Positions 60,211-64,000 of a DNA stretch of 64,000 nucleotides are shown piece after piece. This DNA is from Streptomyces sp. NBC_00335 (lineage in GTDB: Bacteria > Actinomycetota > Actinomycetes > Streptomycetales > Streptomycetaceae), in NCBI RefSeq assembly GCF_036127095.1, contig NZ_CP108006.1, positions 3,844,001 through 3,908,000 of the forward strand. Direction: 5' to 3'. The translations under genes were made by a program, and so were the position numbers. Within the stretch, counting starts at the first letter, position 1. Each line of letters starts with the position of its first letter. The notes beneath the pieces are model-generated. The model did not search any database. It saw nothing but the letters and a program-made list of their open reading frames with translations, and was not told the DNA's origin.

Positions 60211-61542
60211 GTGACCGAAGTGCTGCTGCTGCTTCTCGCGCTGGTCCTGACGCTGGCGTGCGCGGTGTTCGTCGCTGCCGAGTTTTCTCTGACCACGGTC
60301 GAGCGTAGTGAGCTGGAGCGTGCCGCAGCTGCCGGTGAGCGGGGTGCCGAGGGCGCTCTGAAGGCCGCCAAGCGCCTGACGTTCCAGCTCTCGGGTGCCC
60401 AGCTGGGTATCACCGTGACTTCGCTGGTGATCGGCATGCTGGCCGAGCCGTCCGTGTCCGCGCTGCTGCGCGGCCCGCTGCAGGCCGTCGGCCTTCCGGC
60501 TGGCGCGGTGTCGACCACAGCAACGCTGCTGGGCGTCGCGATGTCCACCGTCGTCCTGATGGTGGTCGGTGAGCTGGTGCCGAAGAACTGGGCGATCTCC
60601 CGGCCGCTGGCCGTGGCCAAGGTCGTCGCCGGCCCGCAGCGAGCCTTCACCGCCGCCTTCGGGCCGCTGATCCGGCACCTGAACAACACCGCGAACCGCC
60701 TCGTACGGCGCTTCGGCCTGGAGCCCGCCGAGGAGCTGGCCTCCGCCCGCACCCCGGAGGAGCTGGTCGCGCTGGCCCGGCACTCCGCCCGCGCCGGGGC
60801 GATCGAGGCGGACTCCGCCGAGCTGTTCGTCCGTACCCTGCACCTGGCCGAGCTGACCGCCGAGAACGTCATGACCCCGCGCGTCGACGTCCAGGCCCTG
60901 GAGCTCCACGCGACCGCGGCCGATGCCGCGGCCCTGACGCTGGCCACGGGCCTGTCCCGTTTCCCCGTCTACCGCGACACCCTCGACGACGTCGTCGGCA
61001 CCATCCACATCCGCGATGTCCTCGACCTCGACGAGGACGACCGCCTGGTGACGACCGTCGCGGACCTGATGAGCTCCGCGTTGATGGCGCCGCACTCACT
61101 GCCCGTCGACATCCTCCTCGGCAGGTTGCGCAAGGCCCACACCATGGCCGTGATCATCGACGAGTACGGCGGCACCGCGGGCGTCGCCACCGTCGAGGAC
61201 ATCGTCGAGGAAGTTGTCGGCTCGGTCCGCGACGAGCACGACCCGTTCGAGGCACCCGACCTCGTCGAAGGCCCCGAGCTGGACGGCCGCAGGGTCTGGG
61301 AGGCCGACGGCAGCGTCCGCGTCGACGAGCTGGAGGAACTCGGACTGACCGCGCCCGAAGGCCCGTACGAGACCCTCGCCGGGCTGATCGCGACCCGCCT
61401 GGAGCGCATCCCCGTCGAGGGCGACACCGTGGAGCTGGACGGCTGGGAGCTGTCCGTCCTCGACATCGACCACCACCGCGCCGATCGTGTGTCGATCACC
61501 GCGCCGGCGCAGAGCGCCACCGATGAGGAGCAGGCCCGATGA
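60211..61542 (+). CDS. CNNM/CorC-type transporter with CBS pair, first of two
   Basis: A 443-residue membrane protein. The N-terminal CNNM (DUF21) region has three or four helices (LLLALVLTLACAVFVAAEFSL, TATLLGVAMSTVVLMVVGEL, VPKNWAISRPLAVAKVV) and the family GELVPKNWA signature. Two CBS domains follow (VMTPRVDVQAL, AVIIDEYGGTAGVATVEDIVEEVVG) and a CorC_HlyC domain ends it (DGWELSVLDIDHH). The family exports Mg2+ or Co2+ in some bacteria. GTG 60211 is the start. The stop overlaps the next gene by ATGA. Confidence 0.9.
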   Translation: MTEVLLLLLALVLTLACAVFVAAEFSLTTVERSELERAAAAGERGAEGALKAAKRLTFQLSGAQLGITVTSLVIGMLAEPSVSALLRGPLQAVGLPAGAVSTTATLLGVAMSTVVLMVVGELVPKNWAISRPLAVAKVVAGPQRAFTAAFGPLIRHLNNTANRLVRRFGLEPAEELASARTPEELVALARHSARAGAIEADSAELFVRTLHLAELTAENVMTPRVDVQALELHATAADAAALTLATGLSRFPVYRDTLDDVVGTIHIRDVLDLDEDDRLVTTVADLMSSALMAPHSLPVDILLGRLRKAHTMAVIIDEYGGTAGVATVEDIVEEVVGSVRDEHDPFEAPDLVEGPELDGRRVWEADGSVRVDELEELGLTAPEGPYETLAGLIATRLERIPVEGDTVELDGWELSVLDIDHHRADRVSITAPAQSATDEEQAR

Positions 61543-62567
61543 CCGTAATCCAGCTGCTGATCGGTGCCTTCACCCTGATCACCAACGCCTTCTTCGTCGG
61601 CGCCGAGTTCGCCCTGATCTCGGTGCGGCGCAGCCAGATCGAACCGGCCGCGCTCAAGGGCGACCGGCGGGCGAAGACCGTCCTGTGGGGTCTTGAGCAC
61701 CTCTCGGCGATGATGGCCACCGCCCAGCTCGGCATCACCGTCTCCTCCCTGGTGCTGGGCGCGGTCGCCGAGCCGGCCATCGCGCACCTGCTGGAACCTC
61801 CGTTCCACGCCATCGGGGTGCCCGAGGGGCTGATCCACCCGATCGCGTTCGTCATCGCACTCACCCTGGCGACGTACCTGCACATGCTCGTCGGCGAGAT
61901 GATCCCCAAGAACATCGCGCTCGCAGCGCCGGCGCCGACCGCGCTGCTGCTGGGCCCGCCGCTGGTCGCCCTCACCAGGGCCCTGCGGCCGTTCGTCTTC
62001 GGCATCAACGCCTTCGCCAACACCCTGCTGCGGCTGCTGAAGGTGGAGCCGAAGGACGAGGTGGGCTCCGTCTTCACCGACGAGGAACTCGCCCGCCTCG
62101 TCAGGGACTCCAGCGCCGCCGGCCTTCTCGCCCCCGAGGGCAGTGAGCGGCTCCGGGATGCCCTGGAACTCGGCACCCGCCCGGTCGGCGAGGTGATGGT
62201 CCCCCTCGACAAGGTGGTCACCGTCCCCTGCGACATCACCCCCCGGCGCCTGGAACGGACAGCGGCCGACCACGGCTACTCCCGCCTCCCCGTCATCGGC
62301 CCCGTGGGCCAGGAGATCTGGGGATACCTCCACATCAAGGACGCCCTCGCCGCCGGCGACCGCTCCGCACCCTTCCCCCGCAGCGCCATGCGTCCCGTCA
62401 TCACGGTCGCCCTCGACACCCCGCTCGACGACACCATGACCGCCATGCGCGACGCCGGCACCCACCTCGCGGCCGTCGCCGCGGCCACCGGGACGGTGGT
62501 CGGCTTCGTCACGATGGAGGACCTCCTGGAGGAACTGGTCGGCGCCGCCCACGACGGCGACGCCTGA
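61539..62567 (+). CDS. CNNM/CorC-type transporter with CBS pair, second of two
   Basis: A 342-residue paralogue of the preceding protein. It has the CNNM helices (LLIGAFTLITNAFFVGAEFA, AFVIALTLATYLHMLVGEM, IPKNIALAAPAPT) and two CBS repeats (VMVPLDKVVTVPCDIT, GTVVGFVTMEDLLEELVG) but lacks the C-terminal CorC_HlyC domain. Pairs of this kind are usual in actinobacteria and probably work as a heteromer. It is translationally coupled and followed by a terminator. Confidence 0.9.
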   Translation: MTVIQLLIGAFTLITNAFFVGAEFALISVRRSQIEPAALKGDRRAKTVLWGLEHLSAMMATAQLGITVSSLVLGAVAEPAIAHLLEPPFHAIGVPEGLIHPIAFVIALTLATYLHMLVGEMIPKNIALAAPAPTALLLGPPLVALTRALRPFVFGINAFANTLLRLLKVEPKDEVGSVFTDEELARLVRDSSAAGLLAPEGSERLRDALELGTRPVGEVMVPLDKVVTVPCDITPRRLERTAADHGYSRLPVIGPVGQEIWGYLHIKDALAAGDRSAPFPRSAMRPVITVALDTPLDDTMTAMRDAGTHLAAVAAATGTVVGFVTMEDLLEELVGAAHDGDA

Positions 62568-62582
62568 TCCCCCCACGCACAC

Positions 62583-62625
62583 ACGCCGTCGGCCGGCACC
62601 CCGGAGCCGGTGCGGCCGACGGCGT
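62583..62625. terminator. Terminator after the CNNM pair
   Basis: ACGCCGTCGGCCG (62583-62595) pairs perfectly with CGGCCGACGGCGT (62613-62625), 15 bases past the stop. Confidence 0.8.
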
Positions 62626-62678
62626 GGGGGCACAGAATTCCGGGACCGCGAACCACTCTCGGCACCTATGCTGCGGCC

Positions 62679-63239
62679 GTGACCACACCCCCCAAGCTCC
62701 CCCGCCGCCATCTGATAGCGGCGGTCCTGCTGATCGTCGTAGTCAGCGCCTCGGTCACGTCGTGGCGCTGGTGGGAGCGACGTCAGGCCGGCGAGTTCAC
62801 CCGCGATCCCTCCTACTGCGCACTCGTGACCCCCGAGACCATCCACCGGCTGCTGCCGACGTCCTACGGCGGGCGCGAGGACCTGGGGTCGTGCACCTGG
62901 GCCGCCCCACGGGAAAAGGGCGTGTACCGGGCCAACGTCCACCTGCGGGCGTCACGGCTCACGGTCGACCTGGCCCGCGAGAACTACCGCGAACAGCGCA
63001 GCGGCGACGAACGCGGCTGGGAGAAGGACACCCAGGAGGACCTGCCTGGCCTCGGTGAAGAAGCCTTCCTCCGCTTCGGGCCGACCGACCCTGGCAAGAA
63101 CATCACTGCGCGGGTCGTCTTCCGCCGCAGCAACATGCTGATCACCATCACGTACGCCCGCAGTGACGACGACCGCGAGGCCGTCCGTACAGGAGCCATC
63201 GACGCCGCCCGCGACGCGGTCTCCCAACTGCGGCCGTGA
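62679..63239 (+). CDS. DUF3558-like exported or membrane-anchored protein
   Basis: A 186-residue protein with an N-terminal hydrophobic helix (LIAAVLLIVVVSASVTSW) and an extracytoplasmic part. The two cysteines in SYCALVTPETIHRLLP and LGSCTWAAP, the CxW motif and a C-terminal ARSDDDREAVRTGAIDAARD match the DUF3558 pattern of actinobacterial lipoprotein-like proteins. No lipobox cysteine is seen, so it is probably anchored by the helix. GTG 62679 is chosen from length and context. Function unknown. Confidence 0.7.
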   Translation: MTTPPKLPRRHLIAAVLLIVVVSASVTSWRWWERRQAGEFTRDPSYCALVTPETIHRLLPTSYGGREDLGSCTWAAPREKGVYRANVHLRASRLTVDLARENYREQRSGDERGWEKDTQEDLPGLGEEAFLRFGPTDPGKNITARVVFRRSNMLITITYARSDDDREAVRTGAIDAARDAVSQLRP

Positions 63240-63739
63240 GTCGCCGTGCCAGTCAGGGCGGTAAACAACACGGCCGGCCTCGCCCCGGCCCGCGGCCTCT
63301 TCTGACAGTCCGCACCCGGCACCGAGTCCGGCCAGGACATCTGGATCCACTGCGGCTCCCCGGCACCGGCATGTGGATCAGGCCGTAGCAGGACCGACGG
63401 GCCATCCTGCTCACCAAGAAGATCCACTTCACCCGCGACCGGGAGCCCTCAACCGAAATCCGCAGCAACTATCGCGCGACCATGTTCTCGTAGGCGGCTC
63501 GGGCGCTCCACGGTTTACGTGCCCCGACGATGCCGGGTCGACCGCACAACGACGGTCCGCGACTGCGACGTCCCGAAATCGATCGTGGCCCCTGATCCCC
63601 TATGCGGGACGAAGGTCCGCCGTGAATGATGGGGCGGGCCGCGTGCCAGGTTGGCATGCCGCTCGTTACGCAGGTCAGCCGAAGCGCACGTAGAGCGCGC
63701 CCTTGTGCCGCATGTCGCTTCATTGCAGGGAGGGCACGC
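63240..63739. other. Spacer with a possible gene remnant
   Basis: These 500 bases have no intact gene. At 63389-63493 one frame, closed by stops on both sides, reads RRAILLTKKIHFTRDREPST and ends NYRATMFS; it is protein-like and may be the tail of a lost gene. The ribosome-binding site GGGAGG of the next gene is at 63728. Confidence 0.4.
63389..63493 (+). pseudogene. Possible C-terminal gene remnant
   Basis: A 34-codon frame between stop codons without its own start encodes TKKIHFTRDREPSTEIRSNY. The balanced composition differs from the Ala/Arg/Pro-rich noise of chance frames here. No parent family recognised. Confidence 0.25.
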
Positions 63740-64000
63740 ATGAGTGATCGCAGTTCCATCGAGTGGACCGAAGCCACGTGGAATCCGACAACAGGCTGCG
63801 ACCGGATAACCCCTGGGTGCGACAACTGTTACGCCCTGACGTTATCCCGGCGGCTGAAGTCCATGGGCGCAGCCAAGTACCAGAATGACGGGGATCCTCG
63901 CACGTCAGGACCAGGATTTGGCCTCACGCTCCACCCGGACGCCCTCGATGTTCCGTTGCAGTGGAGAGCCCCGCGCATGGTCTTCGTGAACTCGATGAGC
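63740..64000 (+). CDS. DUF5131 (phage Gp37/Gp68) family protein, N-terminal part
   Basis: The first 87 codons, running off the window. [20 protein letters not shown] and [14 protein letters not shown] are the family start, with three cysteines ([13 protein letters not shown]) that in this radical-SAM-like family form a cluster-like motif. Members occur in phages and next to three-Cys-motif (TcmP) partners in bacteria; the partner would lie to the right. ATG 63740 follows GGGAGG. Confidence 0.85.
   Translation, partial: MSDRSSIEWTEATWNPTTGCDRITPGCDNCYALTLSRRLKSMGAAKYQNDGDPRTSGPGFGLTLHPDALDVPLQWRAPRMVFVNSMS

Noticed and set aside
1..64000. CRISPR arrays, rRNA genes and intact insertion sequences
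   Set aside because: No regularly spaced direct repeats, no rRNA-like sequence and no transposase motif were found by reading.

Overview
The window is high-GC actinobacterial DNA, almost certainly Streptomyces. The left 20 kb carries genes in an order I recognise from Streptomyces chromosomes: acetyl-CoA synthetase, NhaA, MarP-type protease, Nudix hydrolase, endonuclease III, Crp, two ArsA-like ATPases, the developmental regulator WblA and a bifunctional penicillin-binding protein. Codons end mostly in G or C, GTG starts are common and many genes overlap by ATGA.

Bases 1-20,453 look like core chromosome: acs (partial), a Na+/H+ antiporter behind a structured leader, a holin-like membrane protein, an alpha/beta hydrolase, the marP/Nudix/nth group, crp, a nucleotidyltransferase, a metallo-beta-lactamase/Nudix pair, RidA with a DUF4177 protein, two ArsA-like ATPases, wblA, a class A PBP, YqeY, a metallophosphoesterase and a Pr6Pr membrane protein. 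The block ends at tRNA-Pro(CGG). Everything to its right looks accessory.

Bases 20.6-41 kb form an ion and pH homeostasis and membrane island. It holds two KhtTU-like K+/H+ antiporter modules facing each other, a SulP anion transporter with a divergent MerR regulator, a second NhaA whose leader matches the first one, and a broken duplicate of the SulP tail. It ends with a three-gene unit made of a YqiJ/NfeD-like membrane protein, a flotillin and a 1625-residue AAA+ ATPase, followed by a convergent PucR-type regulator. A 41-base motif occurs twice in this island.

Bases 41.2-50 kb hold an integrated mobilisable element: a tyrosine integrase with a LacI-type helix-turn-helix inserted in its catalytic domain, an excisionase-like protein, an XRE repressor, a phage-type replication initiator with repeats inside its gene, a DnaC-like loader, a DUF2637 (SpdB-like) protein, MobC and a relaxase. 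No FtsK/TraB translocase is seen. Two small exported proteins and a small membrane protein follow.

Bases 52.6-57.4 kb, on the minus strand, are a compact coupled operon: a hypothetical protein, two micro-ORFs (18 and 29 residues), an ATP-grasp enzyme, a nucleotidyltransferase, a second-type cysteinyl-tRNA synthetase and a 2OG-Fe(II) oxygenase. An XRE/TPR-like regulator and a HAD protein lie upstream. This is the best candidate here for an undescribed biosynthetic or modification system. The right edge has a structured leader ahead of two CNNM/CorC-type transporters, a DUF3558-like exported protein and the start of a DUF5131 (Gp37/Gp68) protein.
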